NCBI GenBank assembly: GCA_963995505.1
Contig: OZ023189.1
Span: 13,725,495 to 13,789,494, forward strand
Reading direction: 5' to 3'
DNA: 64,000 bases
Source of the DNA: Hypericum androsaemum
Taxonomy: Eukaryota; Streptophyta; Magnoliopsida; Malpighiales; Hypericaceae
This document shows, piece after piece, positions 34,983 to 47,612 of the stretch (positions are counted from its first letter, which is position 1; every line of letters starts with the position of its first letter). The notes beneath the pieces were generated by a model. The model was not told the origin of the DNA, made no database searches, and saw only the letters and a list, made by a program, of their open reading frames with translations. Position numbers and translations under genes: made by a program.

Positions 34983-37690
34983 TTTTATATAATCTCTGGT
35001 TGATATTTCCCAATGTTTGACTGCCTGTATAAAAATTGATTACATTGGGTTCTACACATTTGATTTTGCCTACATTTCACATGTGGAGATTGTTTAAATG
35101 GAAAGTTGAGAATTTTTTGATGAATTTTGCTGCTTTTTGCTGGTTCTCATCTTATTTTCCTTTCAAGTTTGATGCTTTGGGAGAAATTTGAGCTGGTTGG
35201 TATTTGTGAGGACTGAGTGGTATCATTTGATGTGATTCTAAAGTTCAGATGAGCTTAAAGTTTCGTTATTTGTGGAGATTGGCTGCCCATTTGCAAATTT
35301 TTATTGGTTGTGAACATTTTGTTCACTGTACGTTATCAAATAGGTCTATTTTTGTTGTTGATACTAACATGTTGGAGTCGGTAATACTTTTGGATTGTGA
35401 CAAAATAGTGTATTCCTTATTTCTCAAATCTCTTCATTTATACCCGTTACACACTTTGAAAAAAAATACCAGTTTTTGAAATATTTAGAAAATTAAATAT
35501 TTCACTATTTAAACTAACTCTGGTGGGTACAGGTAACCTTAAGTTACAAGACCATTGAACATAAACTATTGTGTATAATGGACATTCTAGAGCTCCAATC
35601 CACTTGCGGCGTAAATCCTTTCCTTCTCCACTTAACAAATTAATTTTATTTACGAACAATTCGCATCCATCTACTTGAGTCAATTATCACCCAAAAAATC
35701 TACTTGAGTCAATTTACGTCACCTAAATCCCAAACTATAAGTATATTACTTCTCAAAATAAAAATTCCCAAACTATATAGTTTTGGCCAACTTGCTATAC
35801 TCATAGGCCACGTATTCAACAACAACAATTAAAGTCCACAATGGCGGTCAACGTATATTTTAGTGGGGCATCTGCTCCATTTTAATTATATTTGAAAAAA
35901 AAATTCACACGTCTTTTTGGAAATAATTTTGAAAGAATTTTTTATGTATGTATCCACAAAATAATGAAATTGGTCTCATAAAAGTAAAAAAAATCCAAAA
36001 CTTAATTAATATTAGAATAAAAAAGTTCTTAATTCACCAAATTTTTGTACCCTACTAGTGAGAGACAACCTAGTAACATGTGTATGCAACCGAATAAATT
36101 AACCAATACAATCCGTAATATGAATTGATGAAATTTTAAAGTTTAATTAGTATGCAATCTTTTTCTGGGCGTCTTCTCAGAATAATCCACTTGCTGATTA
36201 GCTTTTTAGCAAGCATACCTAGTGGTGATAGGGCATGATACATCAAGACCCAAGTTGCAATTGAAAAAAAAATTATCATCTTGCGTTTAGTCTCGTAAGA
36301 TTAGAGGACGTTATATATATAATTGGTCTCTATTATTTTAATATGTCAAGATCATGTTGATGGAAAGGTAAATCTTATCATCAAGATTAGATGACGCATA
36401 CATATACTTAGTTAAGTAGTTATATTTCCATAGCTTAAAATATAACAACTCCACTATTTTTTAAGCAAAATTTGTTATTTTTAGAATTGAGTATTGTTGG
36501 AGTTTTTTAAGCTGGATCTACTAATTCTCAAATATTATTCTTTTTACGTCGATGAAACATAAACCAAATACATATTTAAATATAATACAATGATGATTTT
36601 GATTTCCTTGTAGAGGGGGTAAAACTGGTCAGTGGACTTGAAGAAGTGGCGTATGTTATGGTCCTACCACCACCACCCCGCGAGCCCATTCTAGTGCTGA
36701 AATTCACGTGGGCGTACGTGCTTAAGCCTCCTTTTGTATTATTTTTTCACTTGTGGACCACTTGGCTGGGCTCCTTTTTCACTTTTTATGTTTGGAATAT
36801 GTAAGATGTGATGTTACAAACACACAACCAACTAGAATTTGTACAAATAGTAAATGGTTTTATTTCACTTATAAAAACTCTTGTCAATTGAAGTCTTACA
36901 AAAATATATCATTAGAAAAACTATCTCTAAAAATAGAACTTAGCAATACCCGCATCTACAAATTCCAAGTGGGAATCTCATCTTGTGATTGTTGCAAGGC
37001 TACGTGCGTCAAATCCTTACTTGACACTGTATGTACAAGATAATTTAACGTATTAAGATTTAAGTTCAACATTTGGGGTAAAGTAGAAAATAAGAGTAAA
37101 ATATCCCAACGCCGGAGCCAAAATTCAGGTTTATGCAAAATATTTATAATTAATCACTAACAATTTGTAATAGACAAAATACGATTGGGGTTAGTACTTA
37201 ATGGAAAAGTTTCCCACAAAAATAAACAAAGTTAATGGAGAAGTATGAATAACCCCACAAATCATAGTAAGTATTAGCATTAAATTGGATCAAAAATAAA
37301 ATTTTAGGTTCCCAAATGTGTGCTAACCTTGTTTGGTTGGGATAGCAAGACCAGTTTTTTTTGGAAGGTGATAGCAAGACCAATTAAGTATTAATTAACT
37401 ATTAATTATTGTGTTAAATGGAAAAAGCATGTGACATGACAAAGATGTGATTGGATAGTCCGAAGTTGAACTTGTGGTGGACCAGGTCAACCCTCACAAA
37501 ATTCTTGCTGGTCAAAAAATATTCAGTAAATCGACTAATTTGAGTAAGATAGTAGAAAATGACAAAACTAATTAATATGTTTGAGGGATAACTAGAAAAC
37601 AATTACAGGTAGACACCCCCTAATTATGGATACTTATCCAACCAAAGAAATCAAATTTATTATTTTGGCCTGGTTCCATATAATCTTAGT
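34983..37690. other. AT-rich DNA, no gene seen
   Basis: Could include introns or lost exons of the orphan gene starting at 34839. No reading frame here carries recognisable motifs. Confidence 0.45.
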
Positions 37691-38162
37691 TTTTTCTTTT
37701 TTTATATAAGTAGATTGGTATTAAAGCAAGAATAATTACAGACAAATGTTTATCAGGGTTTACAAAAAATAATCCACCAAAATACAAAGTCGAGATTACA
37801 GATGCAATCAAGCACAAAGCCAATTGAATATACATTCTCACATTTTCCATAAAACTCTGATCTCTGCATCAGAAAAGGCATACGCTTAACTCATTTGAGA
37901 GGGGGCACCACCAGGTCCATGGGCATCATATCAGCCTACTTGATAACACTTACCACCGTAGCAGACTCACCATTCCAATCAACTCCAATTTGGACAGCTA
38001 CTTCTCGAGAAGCAGCAGCCCTTTCAATTAAAATTTGGTCTTGATCCTTTTTTGGTGGAGAAGGTGAAAGAGATCTAATCGTCTGATTCGCTTGAGCTAA
38101 AAAGTTTCTTAGGAGCACTGTTTCAGTTTGAATCGAAGCCTTCTTGTTGATCGAGAAAGATA

Positions 38163-38232
38163 AAATATTTGCAGTTGGCTTTCTATTGCGCTTTGAAAAA
38201 TATTTGCAGTTGGCTTTCTATTGCGCTTTGAA
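38163..38232. repeat. 35-bp perfect tandem duplication in LINE ORF1
   Basis: The unit aaatatttgcagttggcttt... occurs at 38163 and again at 38198. Its length is not a multiple of three, so it causes the ORF1 frameshift. Confidence 0.92.
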
Positions 38233-39002
38233 GTCTCTGCCTCTGCCTTCGTGGACGTGTGATCATTTATCTTAGCACTAGCATGAGCATCCACTGGACA
38301 CACATCCCCCGCTATAGGCCCCGAGCTCGCTTCCGCATCCGTCTCCAACCCTGTAATCAACGGAAGAGGATTATTGTCCTCCACACGCCCATGTATGAAG
38401 GCGCGACCAGAGTCTCCAGCTTCGGGTACCAACAGCGAATCGCAAGGTGATGCACGCTCTTCCTGCACCAGGCCTTCTAAAATAGTAACAAGAGCCAAAG
38501 CTAAGCTTTCCTCCACTTCCAGTGTCAAGTCCGGGGCCTGTACATTCATCGTCCTAGGAACTGCTTCTTTTAAAGCAAGAGGGAGAGCGTCACCAACTTG
38601 TAGCGATTCCTCACTCTCCAATGCACCGTCTTCACACAAAATATCAAAAGCGTTATAAACAGAGAAAATTTCCTTCTCGGGTGATCCAACTAGAGGATCC
38701 ATAGCCCCACTAGTTGTGATAGTAGTCGCCCGTGGATGCCAAGCTTGCAAAATCTTCTTAGAGCCCGCGCCGACAACCTGCTTCCCATGAGCAATCTCAC
38801 GATGTGTAGCCTGATTCACGCCTCCCTCCCTAGAGTGCAACTTGCGACAGTTTGAAGACACATGTCCAATTACTTGGCAATGATCACAAAAATTGGGGAG
38901 ATCCTCATAGACCAGATCTACCAAACAACTCCCGCCCTCTTGCCTCAAACAAACCTGCTTCCAACGCGGCTTGGTCATGTCCATATCAACTAGAATCTGT
39001 AT

Positions 39003-39137
39003 GACATCATTAAATTTACCTATAGACTCGGGGCTTGTACATTCATTGTCCCAGGAACTACTACTTTTAAAGCAAAAGGAGAGCGTCACCAACTCTTAGT
39101 CTTTCCTCTTGTGACGTCATTAAATTTACCTATAGAT
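39003..39137. repeat. Filler insertion: copied ORF1 segment between direct repeats
   Basis: About 80 bp at 39029-39110 (cggggcttgtacattcat...) is an imperfect copy of 38532-38612 in the same element. It is bordered by direct repeats of 'cattaaatttacctataga' (near 39007-39025 and 39118-39136). Confidence 0.8.
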
Positions 39138-39169
39138 GACGCAGTTGCAAATGGCAAATATGACCGGTT

Positions 39170-40320
39170 AATGATAACTGTTAATTTCAAAGAATCTCAT
39201 ATTAAATTTCAGGATTCGTAATTAAGCATGAGAATATTTAATATAAATTGGTTATCAATAAAAATTTATATCAATTTATGAACGAGTTATTTTATTTTAT
39301 TTAGTTTTCGAGTTCGAGTTTAGTATTGTATAAATGATGCGGAATAACCTGAGCAATATCTTTTCCTTGTAACTATTATTTTTTCTTAATTAAAGTAATG
39401 TTATGATTTCTTTTATATTAAATAATAATATTTAAAATGTAAATCAGAAAAACCTATTAAATAAAATGTAACTTATAAATCATAAATATAATATAAAGAT
39501 GGGGCCCGCCCTCTCTCAGCCATTCATTTCCTTCCTTTCTCGTCCGCGTATAATAAAAGTAAGTGATTCATGTACCGTCTGAAAAGGCAAATCACCAGTT
39601 TAAATGGAACATTCTGGACAGTCTCTAGACTTTTTGTTTCTCTTCCTTTTAATTAATGGACAAAATATCTACCATCTTTTAATTCTCAAAAAAATATCTA
39701 CCCCTCACATCCAATCTCCACCGTCCGTCACCCACGACCTTATCCCCCACATCCACGGTCAAACATTTGGGACTATAGAATTAGATTAGTTTTAATCACT
39801 GGGTACTAAATTGAAAACGCATGAAGAAATATTTTCGATTTTACGTGGATGACAAAATTTCACAAAAATTTAAGTTCGGTACTAACTCATTTCGAAAAAT
39901 TGTGATCCGAAACGAATACGCGATCATTATATTTGTGAATATGCACATTTTTGATGTACCAGATATCAATTTTGCAAGCTACGAAGTATCAAAATTGATG
40001 ATTCAGAATTAGTATGGTACCTAAATGGGAAGCCGTGAAACCTCAAGCTAGTAGAATGAAATTTGGCGCAAAACCAGACCAAACATTCGACAACAAAAAA
40101 ACCCAACCAAACAAACTAAGCCTTAAAAAGGGCACGAGTAGGTCAACTCTCTAGAGGCTTCCGAGGCCTAAATCCACGCTATTCACACATTTCACCTGCA
40201 TATTGAACAAAAGGAAAAGGTGGATGCGAGGAGAACATAAAAGAAGATAAAAGAAGTAGTTAGTAGTCTCTAATTCCCTCTTTCCCCATATAATCCTTTG
40301 CATGTTCGATGTCGTGACTC
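39170..40320. other. AT-rich intergenic DNA, no gene seen
   Basis: No supportable gene. A gagttcgagttta word near 39300 resembles the possible SINE piece at 5980. A pyrimidine-rich leader-like stretch near 39500-39560 has no coding frame after it. Confidence 0.45.
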
Positions 40321-40325
40321 TCTCG

Positions 40326-40336
40326 TATCTATAAAG
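40326..40336 (+). promoter_or_regulatory. Possible TATA box of the J-domain gene
   Basis: The word tctataaagtg lies about 255 bases upstream of the ATG at 40589. The implied leader would be about 220 bases, which is plausible but unproven. Confidence 0.35.
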
Positions 40337-40588
40337 TGGAAGACTGTGGAGTCGGCCAAGTCATATTCTTTAGCTTCACGGAAACCCACAAGATGGGCAC
40401 ATATATACATGGTTCCGTGCCTTGGATCACCAAAAAAAAATCCCATCATTTAACCTTGTAGCTGAGGCTTAGAGGGCTTTAGGCTACTCCAAATTCGTCG
40501 ACAAAACAAACAAAAAGCAAAAAAAAAAAACCCTAGTTGGGGCTGGTGATCTTTCTCTGGCAAGGTTGCTCTGTAAATTGCCAGGGAG

Positions 40589-43129
40589 ATGGAGAAGGGA
40601 GGAGACGGGAAGAGCAAAGGGCCGGAGGATTTGTACCATGTCCTCGGCGTCGACAAGGAATGCACCGCCTCCGACCTCCGGATTGCCTATAAGAAGCTTG
40701 CTCTGGTAATTATTATTATTATTATTTACCTTTTCTTTTTATCTTATGATGAAAAAAAAGTTTTTCCTCGATTTTAACGAAAAGGTTGTTCGCGGATCAG
40801 TTCTTGACGTTTGTTTAATTCTCTGTTTTGTGTTTAGTGTTGTGTTTTAAGGAAGTTGAACCATTTTTCTTTTGGGTCTCTTATTGCGTAGAGGTGGCAC
40901 CCGGATCGTTGCTCGGCTTCTGGGAATCCCAAGTTCATAGAGGAAGCCAAAAACAAATTCCAGGCCATTCAACAAGCCTATTCCGGTAATTTCCTTCTTG
41001 ACCCGTTAGACAATCTTCGATTCTGAATACGTATTAAAAAATTTATTACTTGGGTTGCCAACTAGTAATAGAATTATTTCCCTTCTGGAAAACTAAAATA
41101 TCTGATCAAATAATTAAACCCAAGTGGGTTGTGCAACTTTTTGGTTTATAATTCCGGGTATTTATTTATCTAATAATCTAGGTTTGAATAAGTGTGACTA
41201 TATCATCAAATATTTAACAGCGATGCGTTCTAAAATACTCGAAACTAGAACATTGTGCAACTTAGTTATTGATGGTGGAAGTGAGTGTGACTATTGACAT
41301 TATGAGAATCACCTTTTTTTTCTACGTGAGATTTCACCAAGAGGACATGTTTGGTGAAATTATTTTTTTATTATTAAACCTCGGGTTAATGTGTGTCTGA
41401 TTTTATACATGTCTTTGTGTTTGTGTCCAGTTCTCTCTGATGACAACAGGAGGTTCCTTTACGACGTCGGTGTCTATGATAGCGATGACGACGAAAATGT
41501 ATGCTGCCTAGCCCATCACCACGTTCTTGCAAGCATTTCTTCTTTTTACCTCGACCAAAAAAAATAAACAAACATTTCTTTTTGGGAGTATGGTACATAA
41601 CTTCTCATAAACTATTGTAGATATTTATTTTCGAATAAAATGTGCGTGCAGGGGATGGGAGATTTCCTTGATGAGATGGCAGTGATGATGAGCCAAACAA
41701 AGCCTAGCGTAAGCCCTCTCCTGTTTCCACACAATTAATATTCTCTAACTCTCCTAGTTTCCTGCTAATCAATCAGCTTAGTAGCTCGATTTAAGAGTAA
41801 TATTATGGTGATCCTTTCATACCACGTAACAATATTTAGACCATTGAACCATGTAGGACCTATAATAACTCTGTATATATTATAACCATCAGATATACCA
41901 AGTCATATTTGCAGAGAGACCATCTTTAAATTTTCCCTCGATTTAATGTGAAGTCTTGTTTAAGGTATACCAATGGGAGTTGGTCCAAGAGACTTGGATT
42001 CTCTTAAGGACGTTTTGTGTTCAAGTCTTGTAAAAACGGAATGGGTATTGGCGATTGCTTCATTCCGAGCCTAGGCCTATCCGGGACCACAACGTATTTT
42101 ACGAGTTTATGGTGGATGTGGCCTACCATTTTGTCCACATCCATGGACCTTTGCATGGGACCAGATCACTGAATAGGTGGGTAGTGAACCTTTATATCTA
42201 TGGGAAGACCAGTAATGCGTTTAGGTCCATTTCATCATGGCGTCGCCTTTCCGGCTTTACCAATCAGTACTAAGTGGTCCTCCAGGCTTGGAAGTCACCT
42301 GAATTTTGAGGAATACCATTAGAAATTGTCTGGTTGATACTTGTGACAAGTTCTTCCAATTGGTTCTAGATTAAACGGGGATCATAGGGATAAGTTCATT
42401 GCAGGATATTGTTCCAGTTCTAGGGACCACACAAGAACTAAATATATTTTCGGTATCTATGAAAGGTTATTTTTACTAGAGGTTGTTAGGTGTGTTACGT
42501 GATCGGTGGTCGTGGTTGCTTGCTATATGATAAAGGGGCTTTTGGTGTTTGAAAGTGTTGTTGCCGGATTTGAATGACTCGAAAGTTTCACGTGCCAAGA
42601 AATTGTACGCTGTTTATGTGATCGTTTTGGCAAGACAATCTCTAAACAGATATTGGGATTGTTTTGGCAGGAAAATGGGGAGGAGAGCTTTGAGCAACTG
42701 CAAGAACTGTTCGTAGAGATGTTTCAAGGGGACATTGGTTCGTTAGGATCAAACCATGGAGGGACAAGTTCTTGTTCAACTTCGTCTTACTACTCATTTT
42801 GCGAAAGCTCTAGCTCGAACAACCTGCAAACTGCAACGAGCTCCGGAAGTTCCGGGTTCGATTCACATTTTCAGAAATTATGTCCAGGGGTGAGCATTCC
42901 AGTCGGTTCGTTATATTACGAGTATTTTTATCGTTATCGTTCTGTCTTGCGTTAATGGATAATTAGCACAAAAAAATCTCATAATTTTGTTTGTGTGGTG
43001 CCATGAAGACAGGTAGCTCATCGTCAAAAGTTCAAGAAAGGGGAGGGAGCAAGAAGAAGAGCTCAAAGAACCGCCGATCGTAGAAGGGGAAGTAGTATTA
43101 ATGAAGAAATGGCTTCTTCTTGGTTGTGA
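40589..43129 (+). CDS. J-domain (DnaJ-like) co-chaperone protein
   Basis: Six exons with GT-AG borders: 40589-40705, 40892-40985, 41431-41498, 41652-41708, 42671-42889, 43013-43129. They join to 223 codons. The J domain spans about residues 13-82: DLYHVLGVDKECTASDLRIAYKKLAL, then the HPD triad (residues 42-44) that stimulates Hsp70 ATPase, then FQAIQQAYSVLSDDNRRFLYD. There is no Gly/Phe region or zinc finger, so it is a class C (J-domain only) protein. It probably delivers clients to, or activates, a cytosolic or nuclear Hsp70. The rest is DEMAVMM, a conserved ESFEQLQELFVEMF segment and a Ser-rich tail. The last exon is the uncertain part: joining at 43013 gives a basic tail ending SSWL; another acceptor four bases later would give a different tail. 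Intron 4 is 962 bp. Confidence 0.88.
41960..42060 (+). repeat. Possible tRNA-derived SINE piece in intron 4 of the J-domain gene
   Basis: The stretch gttggtccaagagacttgg and, about 30 bases on, gtgttcaagtcttg resemble pol III A and B boxes. Retroposon origin is inferred from this alone. Confidence 0.25.
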
Positions 43130-43714
43130 CTACCACCACAAATCTGGATTCAAAGGAGCGAACTTAATCCTGTCATTAATTAACGTAATTTTGTTATAAA
43201 TTGTGTTAAATTGTCGGAAGACGAGACACTTGTTTTGGGTGATATCTTTTGATGGCTCAAAGATGGCGAGTCAAAAATTGTACTTAGCCGCCGGGTTCAG
43301 TTGTGTTGTTCTAATTAATTATTTGTTGTTTTTGTATTTTTTTTACCACTAGTTGGTGCATAAAAAGTGTGGAATCAGTTAGTCCGTAATTTTTTTAGAA
43401 AAATATTTTTTGAGTTTAGTTATATAAAAAGTGATCAAATAAAAAATTTGTTACTTGTAAATAATACAATGGCAATAAAAGTAGAGAATATTTATAATTA
43501 TTTGACATTTAATGACAGATATATTTAGCCACATAATAATTTAAAATTTTTCGAGTTAGACTAACTTGTCGGATCGAGAAACGGAGGAGATTCGAGACTC
43601 CGTTTTTAAAACATTGATATTTGTAACGGGTAGATCCTCTTGATATCTAATTTAAAATTCAACCAAAACCACCATTGTTAGCTTAATAAATTTGTAGAAA
43701 AGAAGATCTTCCCT
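43130..43714. other. 3' flank of the J-domain gene and AT-rich spacer
   Basis: Probably the J-gene 3' UTR, then AT-rich DNA up to the truncated start of the LINE relic. Nothing else seen. Confidence 0.4.
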
Positions 43715-46260
43715 TGAAAGAATCCTAGGAGGATTGCGTTTTGGGTTTCAGACAAGGTGAAGTTTAAGTGTGAAGGGACCTTCGTTAAAGATCGCTGCAT
43801 TTAGGATAATATCATTCTGGTTCATGAGATTTTTCATTACTTCAAAACTACCAACAGGAAATATGATCTTTTCTTTGCTATCAAGCTGGATCTTAAGAAA
43901 GCATACGACCTTTTGAATTGGGACTTTCTTAAAAATGTTATGACAAGACTTGGTTTTCCTAACAGATGAATTGATTGCATCATGAGTTGTGTTACGTCTG
44001 CATCATATAGCATCCTGTTTAATGGCCACCCACTTCCCTTATTTAATTTTTCGAGAGGTACTAGAGAGGAGGACCATCTATCTCCCTTCTTATTCCTCTG
44101 TCTCAGATTTCTTGGTTCACTCCATGAATCACTTTCACCCGTTAGGGATGCTTTCCGGCCTTAAGTTTAATGCTATCTCTCAAATTTTGTTTGCGGACGA
44201 TACACTTATTTTTGGTAAGTTGAACCCTTCAGAAGTAACGGCCCTTAAAAGGATCCTAACTCACTTTTCGGATTGCCCTGGACATAAAATCGATTTTACC
44301 AAGTCTAGCATTAGTTTCTCGAAAATGAAAAGTGAAGCTAATGTTTTGGCTTTATCTTCTATCCTTGAAATGGAGGTTATAAACCCTAATGATAAGTATC
44401 TAGGTCTACCCTCTTTCAGGGGTAGATCAAAGAAAGATGCTCTTAATTTCATCTACGACCGAATTCGTAAACTTTCTCTTAGATGAAAACAAAAGCTTCT
44501 TTCTATGGCGGGTCGGGAGGTTCTTATGAAATCTGTCCTTACGACTATCCTTACTTTTGCTATGTAATGTCTTCTCTTTTCGGTCACCTTTTGTTGTAAA
44601 CTGGATAGCATTATTGCTAAGTATTGGTGGTCGGGGGACCCCGATGGCAGAAAGACAAATTGGGTCAATTGGAAGAAGCTTACGACTCCCAAATCTTCTG
44701 GGGGTCTGGGTTCAAAGATTTTAGGCTATTTAATCTTGCCCTTTTAGCTAAACAAGCGTGGAAACTCTTCTCTAATCAATCTTTTTTATGCTTCAGAGTT
44801 CTTAAAGATATCTATTTTCCAAATGGCAACTTGTTCAATGCTGCTAAAGGTAGTAGGCCTTCATAGATGCGGAATAGCTTTGCGAGGGGGTCATTTCCCT
44901 CGCTGATAGTTTTTTCTCAAGAATTGGGAATCGCAGGAGTACAAACATTTGGTCTGACCCTTGGCTCCCAAATTCTCCTTCGAATCGAATCACCACCACT
45001 CCTCCTCTTGATATTCCTTTTAATTTCATGGCCGGTCTTATTTTTTTGAATACTAGGGACTGTAATTAGAATTTGTTACATAACTTGTTCTCTCATGCTG
45101 ATGTTTTAGCTATTTCAAATATTTGTATTGACAATTTGGATTCTCCTGATAAATTTGTTTGGAAGTATGTAAGGATGACTATTATACTGTCAAAAAGGGG
45201 TACAATGTTCTTAAATCTAAACCTGTGTCTCAACATGCTAGTCCCATTGCTAGTTCAAGTAATGCCTCCTTTGATCCGAGTATTTGGAAAGCATTATGGA
45301 AGTTACAAATCGCTTCTAACATCAAAAATTTTATTTGGAGGCTTATGAATAATGGTGTGCCTGTTTCTTTTAACCTTCAGAGACATCATTCACATCGTTC
45401 TTCTACTTGCTCAATTTGTTCGTCCGGGGATGAGGATATTCTTCATATGTTATTTGGTTGCCCTCATGCTAGGACAACTTGGTTGGCTTCCTCTTTTAAC
45501 TATCGTTTCTTTGATCATGACTTCGCAGGTTTCAAAGATTGGTTCGCATTAATTTTATCTTGTTTGTCAAACAGCCATGATTCTCACTTGATTTCACATT
45601 TTATGTACCTCTGCTGATTTGCTTGGAATGCTAGAAATAACTTTTTATTTGAGGGCGTTCTGATTAATCCTAGAGCTACAACTAGATGGGCTTTTGACAA
45701 TTATTCCGAATATTTGCAGGTCCACAGGCATGATACGACCACACTTTTGCAAAATCCTCAATGGGTTGCTCCAGAGCAAGGCAACGTGAAGCTCAGTTGT
45801 GATGCCTCGTAAATGGACTGCATTTCTGAAGCGAGTGCTAGTGTCATCGCACAAGATTTTATTGGCCAGATTATTAATGGTCAGGTCCACCTTTTGAAGG
45901 CATCCTCTCTGTTGGAAGCAGAACTTGCTGCTATTTCTCATGTCGTCTCCCTAGTGGCTTCGAACTTCAGCAGTGTTCTCTCCATCATCGAGACGGACTG
46001 CCATGTGGCTTATATTTTTATCACCGACTCTATGGCTACTATTGATTGAGATGTATAATATTTTATAATGGAGGTTAGATGAACTCTAACTCTTTTACCT
46101 TAGTGTTCTCTTCTTACATTTCTAGGTCTCAAAACACTGTTACGGATTAGCTTTGTCACCAATCCCGTCTTAATCTTCTACCTTCGGATTGGGCTAAGTC
46201 CCATCCGATCGAACTTGATGTACTAATCTTTTCGAATTTTTCTACTTGATTGCAAGTTGC
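43715..46260 (+). pseudogene. LINE reverse transcriptase / zf-RVT / RNase H relic
   Basis: On the plus strand, over several frames with many stops: RT motifs (FAIKLDLKKAYD near 43875; SYSILFNGHP near 44005; the catalytic ILFADDTLIFG near 44187; DKYLGLPSFRGRSKK near 44391), then AKYWWSG and LNxALLAKQAWKL-type sequence. Next come the zf-RVT cysteine/histidine domain (WKALWKLQIASNIKNFIWRL...CSICSSGDEDILHMLFGCPHA, 45287-45470) and an RNase H-like end (VKLSCDAS, LLEAELAAISH, IETDC, 45785-46000). This order is typical of plant L1-clade LINE ORF2. The endonuclease is missing, so the copy is 5'-truncated, as most LINE insertions are. It is heavily mutated and inactive. Confidence 0.9.
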
Positions 46261-47200
46261 TAAAAGTTGAAAGTGGATCCCACGTACATGGCAACGAAGT
46301 CTTAGCTTCTTCGCTTTAAACCCGAATTATAAATTATTGAATCCAGTTAGAGGACCACTTGAGCAAGTTGACCCTCAACTTGCAAATTTTTCCAATTTTG
46401 TCATCACTGTCTCGCCTACAATTACAGTGGTGCGTCCAAGAAAGGAATAGAACACGAGAACAAGTGACAGCTTTGTGAAGAGTGTGCGCAATTATGACAT
46501 GACAATTTCCTTGAAAATGACTACCTTGATTTGGATCATCCTCGGAGTATTTTTATCTTTGTACTTTTATTATAAATAATAATATTTAGATTATTAATCC
46601 TTCAACAAAATTCAATATATGGTAGGAATTAGAGAAGGCTAGGTGATACTTTTGGTGAATTTAGGTGATATTTTCTGTGGGGATATTTTTGACAAATGTA
46701 TTTAGATGGCACTTATTATCGTTATATACATTTATCTACTATCGTAGGTGTTGGTATAATTAATTCTAAAAAAAAGGTGTTGGTATAATTACTTTGTAAT
46801 TATTATTTTTGGATTTTTTGAGGAGTAATAAATTTTACTTATTAAAAATATAAAATTCAATATACCATAAAGTTACCACTTAGTGAAATTCTATCCATAA
46901 AATATATCAAATCATATTTGTTTGTTGAATAAATCATTTTGTGAACTAGAGAAGATCGTAATATAGTTTTTGTACATTTAGTGATTCACATTTTATTTTT
47001 TATTAAGTTTATAAAAAGTAGTATAATGTTCATTTTTCTCGTTATTAAATTTTATGAAAACTAATTTGTTAAAAGCATATTAATTAAAATATCATGGTTC
47101 ATGATCATCAAAAAATTATCCACTCGGGTTGTGTATTCGCGTGCAATAATAATTAATAGCAAGCAAAACGGCTGGTCCGATGTGGCAACATCTCCTCACT
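46261..47200. other. AT-rich spacer, possible LINE 3' end
   Basis: No gene. The word ttttttgaggagtaataaatttta at 46814-46837 matches the 3' end word of the 7745-9300 LINE-like relic, so part of this stretch may be LINE 3' UTR. Confidence 0.4.
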
Positions 47201-47204
47201 GTTG

Positions 47205-47612
47205 TTACCAAGTCAAAAGCCATATGGGCCAGGCCCAAACGTTTCCTTGGGCGCCCAATTAACACATGAAACACGTGGATTGCGCTCCTGGTCCTTTGAT
47301 CCTCCCTGGTTTTTGGCTGTTGGGTTGGGTAAGCTTCTCGGTCGACCTCGTGGTGTATGTTTGCTTTGGTGTTCTCTGGACTAAGAAGTGGGATTTTGCT
47401 TGGGAGTTAGGCAAGGGAGTTAGATAATATTTATTTTGTAGGTACTATTTTGATAGGTATTATCTAGTTTTATTTGAGATAGTATTTATCTGATTGTAGA
47501 GTTGGATAATATTTATTTTGTAGGTACTATTTTGGTAGATATTATCTAGTTCTATTTGGAATGTATTTATTTGGTTGTAATTTTGGGTTGCTTCTGAGGA
47601 GTAAAAAAAAAT
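47205..47612 (+). mobile_element. LINE-like 3' tail with 82-bp tandem duplication
   Basis: The stretch ends cttctgaggagtaaaaaaaaa, an A-run preceded by the same word as the other LINE-like ends. It contains two units of 82 bp (47419-47500 and 47501-47582) starting gttrgataatatttattttg. The text before them loosely resembles the 3' UTR of the 7745-9300 relic (tagataatatttat/tagatagtatttat; ggttgtaa). No coding domain. Confidence 0.45.

Larger units (their letters stand above)
37690..39165 (-). mobile_element. LINE (non-LTR) relic carrying ORF1 only
   Basis: On the minus strand an ORF1 with a CCHC zinc knuckle is followed by about 240 bases of untranslated sequence and an A-rich end (atataaaaaaag, near 37698-37705). 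The 5' end is truncated near 39165. ORF2 with endonuclease and reverse transcriptase is absent between ORF1 and the tail. The copy is thus either internally deleted or a non-autonomous derivative, as also suggested for the 7745-9300 relic. Target-site duplication was not found. Confidence 0.6.
37936..39165 (-). pseudogene. LINE ORF1 (CCHC knuckle protein), frameshifted
   Basis: On minus, SIGKFNDV...VDMDMTKPRWKQV is followed by the knuckle CDHCQVIGHVSSNC (about 38890-38850), typical of plant LINE ORF1 RNA-binding proteins (DUF4283/zf-CCHC_4 type). A long acidic, low-complexity tail follows. A 35-bp tandem duplication at 38163-38232 shifts the frame: the main frame stops at 38109, and the shifted frame continues to 37936 (ending VQIGVDWNGESATVVSVIK). 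A second local insertion interrupts the N-terminal part at 39026-39136. ORF1 proteins coat LINE RNA during retrotransposition; this one is broken. Confidence 0.7.

Noticed and set aside
39821..40012. Small plus-strand frame at 39.8 kb
   Set aside because: No motif, no promoter, AT-biased composition; chance is likely.
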